Shown one piece after another: positions 49,957-59,127 of a DNA stretch of 64,000 bases. The position numbers and the translations under genes are program-made. The DNA comes from an uncultured Dehalococcoidia bacterium (GTDB lineage: Bacteria; Chloroflexota; Dehalococcoidia; Lucifugimonadales; UBA3495). Position 1 is the stretch's first letter; the number at the start of each line of letters is the position of its first letter. Under the pieces are notes generated by a model. The model worked only from the letters and a program-made list of their open reading frames with translations. It searched no databases and was not told the origin of the DNA. The DNA lies in assembly GCA_958295765.1 (NCBI GenBank), contig CATQHB010000002.1, positions 880,091 through 944,090 on the forward strand. Direction: 5' to 3'.

Positions 49957-50031
49957 TTTCCGGCTCAAGTCTGGAATTGGAACGGGGCCGCCGGGGAAAT
50001 TTCCCCGGCGGCCCCGTTTTGTTGACCCTAT
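49950..50031. repeat. Left ~80-bp direct repeat of the tRNA-Ile island (attL-like)
   Basis: The last 7 bases of the tRNA (CCCACCA), the spacer TTTCCGGCTCAAGTCTGGAA, and the terminator recur at 58029-58110 with few mismatches. It encloses 8.1 kb with three restriction-type genes. Confidence 0.8.
49982..50017. terminator. Bidirectional rho-independent terminator
   Basis: An 18-nt arm ACGGGGCCGCCGGGGAAA is followed directly by its perfect complement, then TTTTGTT. It ends tRNA-Ile on one strand and the 50028 gene on the other. Confidence 0.9.
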
Positions 50032-51365
50032 TCCTGCCGCAGTTCGACGACATCTCTTAACGTCAGCGTGTCCGTTCCAGTAACCGAGACCTTGTGCTCA
50101 TCGACCGTTACGACTGTGCCTTCAAGAACAGATGCGAATTCGTGGTTTACTTCAGACGGGAGTTCAACCGAGATTTCATCCCCTGGCTTTATACCGTGCT
50201 CGACATTCCAAAATTCCAGATCGTAAGTTGGAGTCATTGCAGGTAGTAGAAAGAAGTCCCTTTCGGTGACGATACGCAGTTGGGTTGACTCTCCATTGAC
50301 CGTGACATTGACTTGCCTGGTGAGACGATTGACCAAGTAAGCCTTGGCATCTGCCAAAGTCCAGGCGGTAGCCGCAACCCGCACCAATCCTTCTTCCTGA
50401 GGCACGATTCCCAATGCGCCGTCCGCGTACTTTTCCAGGTAGCCCAGACCGGTGCCGGCTGGCGTCACTACCTCCTTTGGGGTACTGTTAATCCACCGAA
50501 CTTCAGGAACGGCGTCGGGGTGTCGTGTTTGGGATCCTTTCGGTAAATATGTCAGGGTGTTTAGGAAGTAAATGACTGCGGGGTCCCTAGACTGGCGGAG
50601 GTCAGCATGGGCGGCGACCAAGGTTTGCTTGACGAATTCATCACCGTCTCTAATGGCAAAGTCCCGGTGCACCGCCTCTTCAAGGGCGCTGCGGCGAGTC
50701 TTATGCTCCTTGAGTAACCAGTCCAAGTACCAGCAGACGGACTGCTTCTTGCTTATGTCTTCGTCGGAGTAACTGATATGCCTACGTTCGAACATCGCAT
50801 CTCTGACTTCTCTCTCTACACGTTCCGACACCGTCTCGCGGCGGGTAGGCAAGAAGAGACACCAAAGAGCGCAAAGGAGTTCTCTATGTATTGGGGGTGA
50901 AATATACTGGATCGGGCTTTCCCTTTTGTCTTTGTCGGTTTCTTCTATCGCCCAATATCGCAACAACCCAAAGGCTTTTTCCGTGCCGACCTTCGACAAG
51001 TAATCGTCGAGAGAGCGGAAATGTTTAAACCCCTTCCGGTTGACGTTGTACCCGAAGAAACTGACGGCATCCGCGAAAGCCGTCGCCAGGTAGTCTGCTG
51101 CCTCCTGGTCACATTTCTTCAAAATCTGATATAGCTTGTTTAGACCATGAACATGAATATCTTCCGGAGGCCCGCCGGCCCTGGTGATAAGGGCTTTTAA
51201 CCCCCTCTCTATTGCAAGGTGAGCGATGGGCAATCGGTTGGTTAGTTGTACCAGGTTCGTCTCCGGATTCAGGTCTCGGCGGATCGGCGCAGAGTCGAGG
51301 ATGGCGATTACATCCTTTATCGATTCCGGAACCCGGTATTTCTCCATTTTGTACATACTATTCAC
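50028..51365 (-). CDS. Hypothetical protein with HEPN-like segment, third gene of the restriction island
   Basis: A 445-aa soluble protein of no family I can name firmly. Residues ~44-84 (RLPIAHLAIERGLKALITRAGG, then EDIHVHGLNKLYQILKK) resemble a HEPN helical pair, with an R...H arrangement. The C-terminal ~130 residues are beta-rich (VNVTVNGESTQLRIVTERDFF, KPGDEISVELP, GTVVTVDEHKVSVTGTDTLTL). It follows the methyltransferase by 28 bp in the same direction and its stop lies in the island's direct repeat. An ATG four or seven codons in is an alternative start. Toxic RNase or specificity roles are speculation. Confidence 0.7.
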   Translation of the reverse strand: MNSMYKMEKYRVPESIKDVIAILDSAPIRRDLNPETNLVQLTNRLPIAHLAIERGLKALITRAGGPPEDIHVHGLNKLYQILKKCDQEAADYLATAFADAVSFFGYNVNRKGFKHFRSLDDYLSKVGTEKAFGLLRYWAIEETDKDKRESPIQYISPPIHRELLCALWCLFLPTRRETVSERVEREVRDAMFERRHISYSDEDISKKQSVCWYLDWLLKEHKTRRSALEEAVHRDFAIRDGDEFVKQTLVAAHADLRQSRDPAVIYFLNTLTYLPKGSQTRHPDAVPEVRWINSTPKEVVTPAGTGLGYLEKYADGALGIVPQEEGLVRVAATAWTLADAKAYLVNRLTRQVNVTVNGESTQLRIVTERDFFLLPAMTPTYDLEFWNVEHGIKPGDEISVELPSEVNHEFASVLEGTVVTVDEHKVSVTGTDTLTLRDVVELRQE

Positions 51366-51393
51366 CCACTACTCCCTACTCAAACTCCCCCAT

Positions 51394-54255
51394 CTACCCC
51401 ACCCTTAACACCTTCATCACCTCATCCCCCAGGTGGTTGATTACCTTTACCGCTATGCGGCCTGACGTTGGTTTGGGGAAGGGGCGGGACGTGGCCCGGT
51501 GCAGGGTGGCCCAGGCTTCGGCGTCGATTTCGGCCTTGAGGGTGGTTTTCAGCGACTTGTACGGGTCGCTGGCCCCCAGAAAGTAGGCGTGGCGCACGAA
51601 AAAGCTCTCCTGGTTATAGTCGGTGTCGATGAACCAGCAGGCAATCCCCTCCGGCCCGTCGCTGCGCACCTCCCCGCTGTTGGGGTGAAAAACGTCCACC
51701 CCGTTGACCCGCACCTGCACCTGCCCGTCCCCGGCCGCCAGCAGGTCAATGTCCGGCTCGCCAAAGATGACGAACAGGTTGCCGCTGCCGGTGTTCTTCA
51801 ACTCCCCTGCCATGTGCAGGTCCGCGTTCATCCGCGCCTTCAGCACCGGCACCCGGCCCAGGCTCTCAAACTCGGTGGTATGGGCATCGTAGTTGAAAGC
51901 GCAGGCAATCAGCACGTCAAACCCACATTCCGCCGCCTCTCTAGCCGCCTCCACCAGGTCGGGCCGGGAGACGGTGCCAAACTCCGGGCCAACGAAAATC
52001 GCCGCCCGTTTCTCCGGCCCGGCCCCTACTCCGTCCCGGTCTCCGTCCCCGTCCCCGTCCTCAGCCGCCGCGCCCGCCGCGCCGCCGCTACCCTCCACGT
52101 ACCGCCCCTCGGCGCAGACCAACCGCCCCGGCCAGGGCGTCAGGGATGTGAAGTTTATCCGGTCTTCCTTGTGGGCCTGCTGCACGCCGGAGCGTTTCAG
52201 GTTTTCCAGGATAACCTGGCCGAAATCGTAGCCGGTTTCGTAGCCGTTCCGCGCCTCGGCCACCCGGTCGATGACCTCCCCGTTCTCATCCACCCCCAAT
52301 ACCCGGTGGGGGGAGATGCTTTCGACGGTGAAGGGGCCGGCCACCCGCACCCGGCGCCGGTCTTCGTAGGGCTTGTCGTACAGGTATTCGTAGTCGGCCC
52401 GCGCCGCAATGGAGGCATCAATTTCCTTTTGCCGGGCAATGCGCCGCTCCCACCAGCCGGCGTGGAGCGCGGCGGCCTCTTCCGACCAGGATTCTTCGGC
52501 CTCCCGGGGAATCTCCCACTCCTGCCAGGTTTGGCCCAGGGCCTGGTTCAGGGCTTCCCGCAGCGGTTCCAAGTCTTGCTGCGCCGTCTCATAGATGACG
52601 TCGATTTCCGCGTTGTTGGCGATGGCCCGCAGAGTGATGTGGGGCACCCGCTCATAGACGAACCCCTGCCGCACGTTGCCGTAGCTGGGCCGCTCCGCCG
52701 GGGCGCGGCGGCTGATTTCCGCCTCCTTCAACTGCCCCTCCGGGCTGTCGGCCAGCAGGTAGTAGGGGTAGCGGGCGCCCATTATGCGGGCGCGGGCCAG
52801 GGCCAACGCCACCCGGCTGGTGTCAATAGTTATCCACCGCCGCCCCCACTGCTCGGCGACATAGGCCGTAGTCCCCGCCCCGCAGGTGGGGTCCAGCACC
52901 AGGTCGCCGGGGTCCGTACTCATCAGGATGCAGCGTTGGATGGGTGTCAGTGAAGTCTGGACTACGTAGGATTTATCCTGCTCAGGGCCGGTATCATCCC
53001 AGGAGTTAGTAATCTCAAATGCCGGGTAGTCGTCATTGTAATAGATAGTGCGCAGGGCAGTCCTATCCGGTTGAATTCTGTTAGCCTTCTCAAGGCGAGC
53101 AAATCCGTCTGGCGCATACCGCCAACTTCGCATTGGCGGTATGCGCCAGACGGATCCGAAAATTTTTCTTTCTGAGTGATCTCCTGAGGCCATCGAGTGC
53201 ATCGGCAGTTTTTGATACGGCCTCGACCCCTCTGGGCAAAGGGACGGATTATTTCTCTCAGCCGTACTCATCGGCCTCATGCTGCCGTCTTGGAATTGGA
53301 GTTGATTATACATTTTAGTATCAACACCCTTACTCTCAAGCAGCCGCCGGAACTTAATCTGGTTTATGCCTTTGCAGTACCAGATGATATAGTCGGAGAT
53401 ACGTTTTACCGAGTTCTGTTGAGTAGTCCCGCTGCTGGTGCGATAGGTGATTAGAGAGACAAAGTTATCATCCCCAAACACCTCATCCATCAAGGCCCGA
53501 ACCCGGTGGACGTTCTCATCGCCAATCTGGACGAAAATGGAACCGGAGTCGGCCAGCAGGTCCCGGGCCACGGTGAGGCGGTCGCGCAGGTAGGTGAGGT
53601 AGGAGTGGATGCCGTCGCGCCAGGTGTCGCGGAAGGCTTTGACCTGTTCCGGCTCCCGGGTGATGTGCAGGACGTTGCCGTCGCGCACGTCCCGGCTGGT
53701 GGTGGACCACTGGAAGTTGGAGTTGAACCGGATGCCGTAGGGCGGGTCGAGGTAGATGCACTGCACCTTGCCCTGCAAGCCCTCCCGCTCGGCCAGGGAG
53801 GCCATCACCTGGAGGCTGTCGCCCAGAATCAGGCGGTTAGCCCAATTGACGTCGTGCTGGTAGAAGGCGGTGCGGTCGGCGCCTTCGGGCAGGCCGTTGA
53901 AGTCGGCGAACATATCGGTTTGATGATGTGGCGCGTCGGCCTCCCGGCTCTCTTTAGACTGGCGCAGCAGGTCGGCGACCAGGGCCTTGGGGTGCACCTT
54001 TTCCTGGATGTAGAGGGGCGGGACGTTGACCACCAGGTCGGTCAAGTCCTGCTCATCCTTGCCCCGCCAGACCAGTTGGGGGTCCAGGTCCAGGTTGCGC
54101 CGCTGGTAAGCCACCCGCAGGGGCGACTCCTCTTGCAGCATCGACTGATACTCGGCGGTAGGCTGGTAGGTGCGGGTGTCCTGCTCGTGGCGCAGGGCGG
54201 TTACGGATTTGGCCGGGGACTTGCGGGGCTGGCGGGGCTGTTGGGGCTGAGTCAT
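51394..54255 (-). CDS. Site-specific DNA-methyltransferase (adenine-N6), Mod subunit
   Basis: A 953-aa beta-class MTase: motif IV IYLDPPYGIRFNSNFQW (~165-181) precedes motif I LVLDPTCGAGTTAYVAEQWGRRWITID (~448-474), and IPPMRSWRYAPDGFARL is the Mod target-region hallmark. The C-terminus (~700-950) is an additional domain after a low-complexity AEDGDGDGDRDGVG linker. It protects host DNA from the Res partner upstream. The gene contains a perfect 23-bp inverted repeat at 53103-53155. A 176-bp gap separates it from res. Confidence 0.92.
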   Translation of the reverse strand: MTQPQQPRQPRKSPAKSVTALRHEQDTRTYQPTAEYQSMLQEESPLRVAYQRRNLDLDPQLVWRGKDEQDLTDLVVNVPPLYIQEKVHPKALVADLLRQSKESREADAPHHQTDMFADFNGLPEGADRTAFYQHDVNWANRLILGDSLQVMASLAEREGLQGKVQCIYLDPPYGIRFNSNFQWSTTSRDVRDGNVLHITREPEQVKAFRDTWRDGIHSYLTYLRDRLTVARDLLADSGSIFVQIGDENVHRVRALMDEVFGDDNFVSLITYRTSSGTTQQNSVKRISDYIIWYCKGINQIKFRRLLESKGVDTKMYNQLQFQDGSMRPMSTAERNNPSLCPEGSRPYQKLPMHSMASGDHSERKIFGSVWRIPPMRSWRYAPDGFARLEKANRIQPDRTALRTIYYNDDYPAFEITNSWDDTGPEQDKSYVVQTSLTPIQRCILMSTDPGDLVLDPTCGAGTTAYVAEQWGRRWITIDTSRVALALARARIMGARYPYYLLADSPEGQLKEAEISRRAPAERPSYGNVRQGFVYERVPHITLRAIANNAEIDVIYETAQQDLEPLREALNQALGQTWQEWEIPREAEESWSEEAAALHAGWWERRIARQKEIDASIAARADYEYLYDKPYEDRRRVRVAGPFTVESISPHRVLGVDENGEVIDRVAEARNGYETGYDFGQVILENLKRSGVQQAHKEDRINFTSLTPWPGRLVCAEGRYVEGSGGAAGAAAEDGDGDGDRDGVGAGPEKRAAIFVGPEFGTVSRPDLVEAAREAAECGFDVLIACAFNYDAHTTEFESLGRVPVLKARMNADLHMAGELKNTGSGNLFVIFGEPDIDLLAAGDGQVQVRVNGVDVFHPNSGEVRSDGPEGIACWFIDTDYNQESFFVRHAYFLGASDPYKSLKTTLKAEIDAEAWATLHRATSRPFPKPTSGRIAVKVINHLGDEVMKVLRVG
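53103..53155. repeat. Perfect 23-bp inverted repeat inside the methyltransferase gene
   Basis: Arms 53103-53125 and 53133-53155 (starting ATCCGTCTGGCGCATACC) are exact complements around the 7-nt loop CTTCGCA. The DNA encodes the conserved WRIPPMRSWRYAPDG segment, so the frame is intact across it. Confidence 0.9.
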
Positions 54256-54431
54256 GGTTACTCCTCCTCAGGCGGCCGGGCGGTGGGGGAACGCCCGGCT
54301 ATCGTACTGCTATGGTATTGCTATAGTATCGCTGGTTATCGTACCACTTCCAGCGCCGAACCGTCGGCCAGGCGGTAGATGTAAACCGGGGTAACGGCGT
54401 CTTAACCGGGGCAACGGGGGGTGACCCGGTA

Positions 54432-57400
54432 TCAGTCAGAATCATCCGGCCATTCCTGATACTGGTCTTTGTAGGGCCGTTCATTTTCCAGGAACTGGAG
54501 ATAACGGTTGCGCCCTTCCTCGCTCAATTGGCTCTCCTGTTTCAGGAATAGCAGATAGCGTTCCCGTTGGCTCAATTCCCGCTGGCTTTCCGCCAGCCCG
54601 CGCTCAAACTCCCGGAACTTGGTCATACCCTCGCCCTGGCGTTGGTGTTCCTCTGCCAGGTAGTCCGCATACTCTTCGCTTTCCCGCGGGAAATCCCGCT
54701 GCCTGGTAAGGTCAATTCCTTCCAGCGGGGCCACCGCCAGCAACTCCTTGAAGTTTAAGCCGGCGTAGTTGTCGGCAGCGGCATTTTCCCCCGGCCCGGC
54801 CAACGCGTCAATCAACGCTCTTAAACCGGAATCAATGCCATAAACGTCGGTAAATTCGGCAAAGGCCCAGCGTCCGTACTGGCCCAGGGCGTTGACGCCG
54901 GGCAGCCAGTAGGCTTCCATCGTGTTCTTCTTTTCCTTGGCGTCCTCGCCCCGGTAGCCCTTGATTTCCACAATCAGGTTCAGCAGATCCTCCCGGCCGT
55001 CGTCCACCAGAACAATGAAGTCGGGGATGTAGGTGCGCGGGGTTGAGCCGTAGAGGTAGGGAACCTCCAGGCCCAGGTTGTCGTTCTTCACGTAGGCTTT
55101 CACCAGGGGGTGGGACTCCACCGCCCGGCAGAACTCGCCTTCCCAATCGCTGTCCAGCACCGCCAGGTTGACGTGGCACTTCCGGGCGTCGGTAGTCCAG
55201 AGGCCGGGCTTGGAAGTGGTGAAGTTCACGTGCCGGGTGGAGCCGGTGGGATTGTAGGCGTCCAGCAGCGCCTTGACGGAACGCTCGCCCCGCTTGCTGG
55301 TGATGGCGGCGGCGATGCGGTTGCAGGCCAGATCCGCCAATTCCTGGTACATCAATTGGGCCGGAAAGGTGTTGCCCCGGCAGTCCAGGCAGGTGTCGAG
55401 CCACTCCCTGACCACTTCCTTCAGCTTGTTGAACAGGTGAAACTTGATGTCCTGGTTATGGTCCCGCCACTGGGTTTCCAGCAGCCGATTGGTCAGGTGA
55501 AAGACCAGGGTAGCCAGGCGCATTTTGCGGGTGTGTTCCAGGTTCAGGTCAACCCCTTCGCCAATGATGCCTTCGTTGCGGGTCTGCGTCGGCCCCACCA
55601 AATCCGGGGTCAAGTCCAGCCGGGAATCCGGGGTGAATTTGGCAATCAGGTCTTCCCGGGGCGGGTCTTGCCGGTAGCCGGAAACCCGGGGAAAGGTTAT
55701 CTCCAGAGAGTCCCGTTCCGGGCGCATCGCCCGGACGTGGGCCGTTTGGCGCGGCGGGCCGGGGGCGACCACCACCGGCTGGGCGGTGAAGTTGAAGGGG
55801 ATGCCCAGCACGTCGGCGTACTCGACGTTGAACTTGTTTTCTTCGTTCAGGTCGTAGGATTGACGGCGCAGCGCCCGCCCCACCACCTGCTCGCACAGCA
55901 GTTGGGTGCCGAAGGCCCGCACGCCCAGGACGTGGGTCACGGTATTGGCGTCCCACCCCTCGGTGAGCATCGACACCGACACCACGCAGCGGATGGACTG
56001 GCCCAGCCGTCCCTCTTTGCCGACGGTGTTCATCACCTCCCGCAGCAGTTCCTCCTCGGTGATGTTGTCCGCCTCCTCTCTATTCCCGGAACGATGCAGT
56101 CGTTCCCGGCGGAACTGCTCGATTTGCGCGGCGGCGGCCTGGCGAAAGTCGCTGCTGAGCTTGTCGCCCGACTCCAGTTGCTGGCTGTCAATCAGCAGGG
56201 TACGGGGTATCGGGTAGCGGTTGCCGGCTTCGTCGAAGTTGCGGAATAAGGCCAGCCGCCCGTTTTGCAGGGGGGCGGTGGAGCCGTCGGCGTTCTGCGG
56301 CTCAAAGCCGGAGATGTAGTCATAGACCAGCTTGGAGGTCGCCGTGTTGTTGCAGACCACGATGAAACAGGGCGGCGGCTTGATGCCGCCCGCTTGCCAT
56401 TGCTCAAAAGTCTTCTGGTATTGCCCGTAAAGGGCTTCCAGGGCCGTTTGCAACCGGGCCGGCAGATTGAGCGGGTTCAGGCTTCCGGCCCGGCTCCGGC
56501 CGGCTTTGGGCATAGCGCGCCCGATGTGTTCCCAGAGATTGCGGAAAACCGGAACCTGTTCGCTGGGGATGTTGTCGGATACCGGCACCCGGGGCAGCTT
56601 GACGATGCCGCACTCGATCGCGTCCATCAGGGAAAAGTCGCTCACCGTCCAGGGGAACAGAGTGCCCTCGGCGTAACCGGAGCCGCGCAGAAAGAAAGGT
56701 GTAGCCGACAAGTCCACCACCTGGCGGAGGCCCAGCTTTCGCTGCACCATTTCCAGGCCGGAAATCCAGACGCGGGCCTCTTCCGAGTTCTGGTTGGCCT
56801 CCTGCCTTTCCTCCGGGGTCAAGGGCCTTTCCGCGTCGTCGTCCGGCTTGCGGCGGTAGCAATGGTGTCCTTCGTCGTTCAACACCATCGGGTTCCGCAT
56901 ACTCATCAGTTCCGGCATAACCCGCCGGAGCATCTGGCCCTCGGTTTCCTGGGTTTGGATCGGGTCGCCCGGTCCTTGCAGCAGGGCTTTCCCACCACTG
57001 GAAATTTCAAGGCGCTCCCGCTGGCGCAAGGCGTGGTAGTTGGTGATGACGATTCTGGCCCTCTGGAGGTCGTCCAGCATATCGCCCGGCACCAGTTCCC
57101 GGTGGAGGTAATAGTTGTCGGGGTCATTGGGCTGGAGCACCCGCAGGCGGTCTTTGATGGTGATGCCGGGGGTAACCACCAGGAAACCTTTGGTGAACCG
57201 GCGGCTGTTGGGGCGCCGGACGGCGTTGATGGTCTGCCAGGCGATAATCATTGCCATAACGGTAGTCTTGCCGGCGCCGGTAGCCAGTTTCAACGCGATG
57301 CGGGACAACTCCGGGTTGGCCTCTTGATTAACGGCGGCCAACCGATCCAGAACCCTTTGGCCGGTCGCGCCCAGCCGGGGCGCAACCTCGGTAAGCCAGA

Positions 57401-57812
57401 TTAAGGTCTCTACGGCCTCAACCTGGCAAAAGAAGGGACGATAGTTGCTGAAGTTGTGCTGCCGCCAGTGCAGCAGCAGCCGGGCCGTCTCCGGCGTAAC
57501 CCCCCAGTTGTTGGGGCCGGGGATGTTGCGCCATTCATCAACGCGGCGGCGAATCTCATTAACCGCCGCCGTAACGTCGTACTGCTGCTCCTGGGTGGAG
57601 AGATCCAACCCTTCATTGATGACAAACTGCTGCTGTACGCCCTTGGCCTTCCCCGTTTGCCGGGGCTTGGGGATGGGCGTGAGAAACTCGGCCCCGCGCC
57701 GACTGTCGATAATTCGCTGCGTCGGCTGGCCGTCTTTCTCCAACTCCCAATGCCGGGCGGGATATTCGTAGGGCGAGTTAAGTATGGGCCGGTCATAGAA
57801 CGGGTTTTCCAT
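54432..57812 (-). CDS. DEAD/DEAH helicase-nuclease, type III Res-like (BPTD_3080-type restriction endonuclease)
   Basis: An 1126-aa SF2 helicase with C-terminal nuclease. Walker A is ALKLATGAGKTTVMAM (~174-188), Walker B LNDEGHHCY (~313-321), motif VI EQVVGRALRRQSYD (~637-650), and the PD-ExK site reads PDFIVLVDDGREDLLNLIVEIKGYRG (~928-953). The start MENPFYDRPILNSPYEYPARHW is typical of the family named after BPTD_3080. It translocates on unmodified DNA and cuts. A coiled, Glu/Arg-rich tail (REFERGLAESQRELSQRERY) ends the protein. It is first in the three-gene operon. Confidence 0.92.
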   Translation of the reverse strand: MENPFYDRPILNSPYEYPARHWELEKDGQPTQRIIDSRRGAEFLTPIPKPRQTGKAKGVQQQFVINEGLDLSTQEQQYDVTAAVNEIRRRVDEWRNIPGPNNWGVTPETARLLLHWRQHNFSNYRPFFCQVEAVETLIWLTEVAPRLGATGQRVLDRLAAVNQEANPELSRIALKLATGAGKTTVMAMIIAWQTINAVRRPNSRRFTKGFLVVTPGITIKDRLRVLQPNDPDNYYLHRELVPGDMLDDLQRARIVITNYHALRQRERLEISSGGKALLQGPGDPIQTQETEGQMLRRVMPELMSMRNPMVLNDEGHHCYRRKPDDDAERPLTPEERQEANQNSEEARVWISGLEMVQRKLGLRQVVDLSATPFFLRGSGYAEGTLFPWTVSDFSLMDAIECGIVKLPRVPVSDNIPSEQVPVFRNLWEHIGRAMPKAGRSRAGSLNPLNLPARLQTALEALYGQYQKTFEQWQAGGIKPPPCFIVVCNNTATSKLVYDYISGFEPQNADGSTAPLQNGRLALFRNFDEAGNRYPIPRTLLIDSQQLESGDKLSSDFRQAAAAQIEQFRRERLHRSGNREEADNITEEELLREVMNTVGKEGRLGQSIRCVVSVSMLTEGWDANTVTHVLGVRAFGTQLLCEQVVGRALRRQSYDLNEENKFNVEYADVLGIPFNFTAQPVVVAPGPPRQTAHVRAMRPERDSLEITFPRVSGYRQDPPREDLIAKFTPDSRLDLTPDLVGPTQTRNEGIIGEGVDLNLEHTRKMRLATLVFHLTNRLLETQWRDHNQDIKFHLFNKLKEVVREWLDTCLDCRGNTFPAQLMYQELADLACNRIAAAITSKRGERSVKALLDAYNPTGSTRHVNFTTSKPGLWTTDARKCHVNLAVLDSDWEGEFCRAVESHPLVKAYVKNDNLGLEVPYLYGSTPRTYIPDFIVLVDDGREDLLNLIVEIKGYRGEDAKEKKNTMEAYWLPGVNALGQYGRWAFAEFTDVYGIDSGLRALIDALAGPGENAAADNYAGLNFKELLAVAPLEGIDLTRQRDFPRESEEYADYLAEEHQRQGEGMTKFREFERGLAESQRELSQRERYLLFLKQESQLSEEGRNRYLQFLENERPYKDQYQEWPDDSD

Positions 57813-58131
57813 GATTCATCCCTTTAGCGTGGCTTTGAGTTAGCTTGGTTTCAAGGCCACTGTTTGTTTCGTTGAACTTAAGCATAACTTGTGCTGAAAG
57901 GCAACACTGGTATGGGTATCGGGAAAACGGGGTAGGAGCAGTTCGGCATTGAGTACGATGACTTTACCCGCCGATACACCTTACAACGCGACTGCCAGCG
58001 CAAAGGTTTTCAGCACTGTCACCTTTGCCCCACCATTTCCGGCTCAAGTTTGGAATTGGAACGGGGCCGCCGAGGGAAACTTCCCCGGCGGCCCCGTTTT
58101 GTTGACCTCATTCCCGCAAAGGTTGGGCCGG
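57813..58131. other. Promoter side of the restriction operon and right island boundary
   Basis: This 319-bp stretch holds the res upstream region, a hairpin GCAAAGGT...ACCTTTGC at ~58000-58027 and the right direct repeat (58029-58110). No gene is supported. Confidence 0.6.
58029..58110. repeat. Right ~80-bp direct repeat of the tRNA-Ile island (attR-like)
   Basis: CCCACCATTTCCGGCTCAAG through the GGCCGCC...GGCGGCC terminator and GTTTTGTTGACC matches 49950-50031. No tRNA body precedes it. Confidence 0.8.
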
Positions 58132-58983
58132 CTAACCAGCCGCCGGCGACCAGTTGTAAATCTTTGCCAGCGTGCCGCCCATCAGCGTGGCCCGCTCTGA
58201 ATCCGATAGCTGGCTGGCCACCCGGAACGCTGCCACCCCCTGCTCGTAGGTCAGGAGTCGCACGGCGCGGGTCCAGTCGGTGCCCCACAGGCAGCGGTCG
58301 AGGCCGTAGGCGTCGAATACCCGGCGCAGCGGCTCCCAGATGTCCGGGTAGGGGAAGGGCTGGTGCGACAGGGTGCAAGCCCCTGAAATCTTGATAGCTA
58401 CGTTGTCCAATTCCGCCAGGGCCAGCACGTTGTCCAAGTCGGCGAAGGGTTCCGGCGGGGCCGGCGGCACGTGGGGTTGGGCCAGCCCTACGTGGTCAAT
58501 AATAATCCGGGTGTCGGGGTTGCGGCGGGCCAGCTCGCCCAGGAGCGGCAGCTTGCCGGTCGCCATTACGTTGACCGGAACGCCGGCCTGGGCACCGGCG
58601 GCGAAGATCGAGTTCAGGCCCGGGTGGTCGGCGGGGTAGTCCTGGGCGGCCAGCATAACCCGCGCGCCGACCACGCCCGGCGTAGCGGCCCACTCGGCCA
58701 CCTCTGTGCCGACGGTTTCCGACTGGGGGTCGAAGGGCCGCACCAGGCCGAACTTGCCCGGATGCCTGGCATATACCTCCAGGATGTAGCTGGCATCGTA
58801 GCGGTACAAGGAAAAGGGCGAAATCAGGATAGCCCCATCGACACCGACGGCGTCCATCGCCGCCACCATAGCGTCGCCGGTAACTTCGTCCGGTCCCTCC
58901 AGGTGTCCCTGCCAGGGGCGTTCCGGGCGGTTGCGCTCGTAACAGTGCACTTGACAATCAATTGTGAGCGGTGGAGTTGTCAT
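58132..58983 (-). CDS. Amidohydrolase family (2-pyrone-4,6-dicarboxylate-hydrolase-like)
   Basis: A 283-aa amidohydrolase_2 TIM barrel. IDCQVHCYERNRP gives the first metal-like motif (HxH as QVH), then GVDGAILISPFSLYRYDASYILEVYARHPGKFGLVRPFDP, RIIIDHVGLAQPH and a C-terminal YGLDRCLWGTDWTRAV with the catalytic Asp. Members hydrolyse lactones or decarboxylate aromatic acids. It ends just outside the right island repeat and is probably chromosomal. Confidence 0.9.
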   Translation of the reverse strand: MTTPPLTIDCQVHCYERNRPERPWQGHLEGPDEVTGDAMVAAMDAVGVDGAILISPFSLYRYDASYILEVYARHPGKFGLVRPFDPQSETVGTEVAEWAATPGVVGARVMLAAQDYPADHPGLNSIFAAGAQAGVPVNVMATGKLPLLGELARRNPDTRIIIDHVGLAQPHVPPAPPEPFADLDNVLALAELDNVAIKISGACTLSHQPFPYPDIWEPLRRVFDAYGLDRCLWGTDWTRAVRLLTYEQGVAAFRVASQLSDSERATLMGGTLAKIYNWSPAAG

Positions 58984-59127
58984 CGTTTTGCTCCTTTTTG
59001 TAATTTGTGGTGGGGGTTGGGCCGGAGTTCAGGCGGTCGCTGTCGAGCAGGATGCCCGCCGAGGGTGAAAATCCTGGACAGGTAAGCAACTTCAACGTAG
59101 GCTTCAGTGAGTGGTCATATCACATAA

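Noticed and set aside
54256-54431. Small gene between res and mod (VYIYRLADGSALEVVR on the minus strand)
   Set aside because: The segment looks coding-like at its C-terminus but has no start codon or ribosome site; probably a remnant too short to annotate.
49957-58028. Integrase or prophage genes inside the tRNA-Ile island
   Set aside because: All three genes were accounted for as restriction-related or hypothetical; no tyrosine or serine recombinase motifs were found in any frame.
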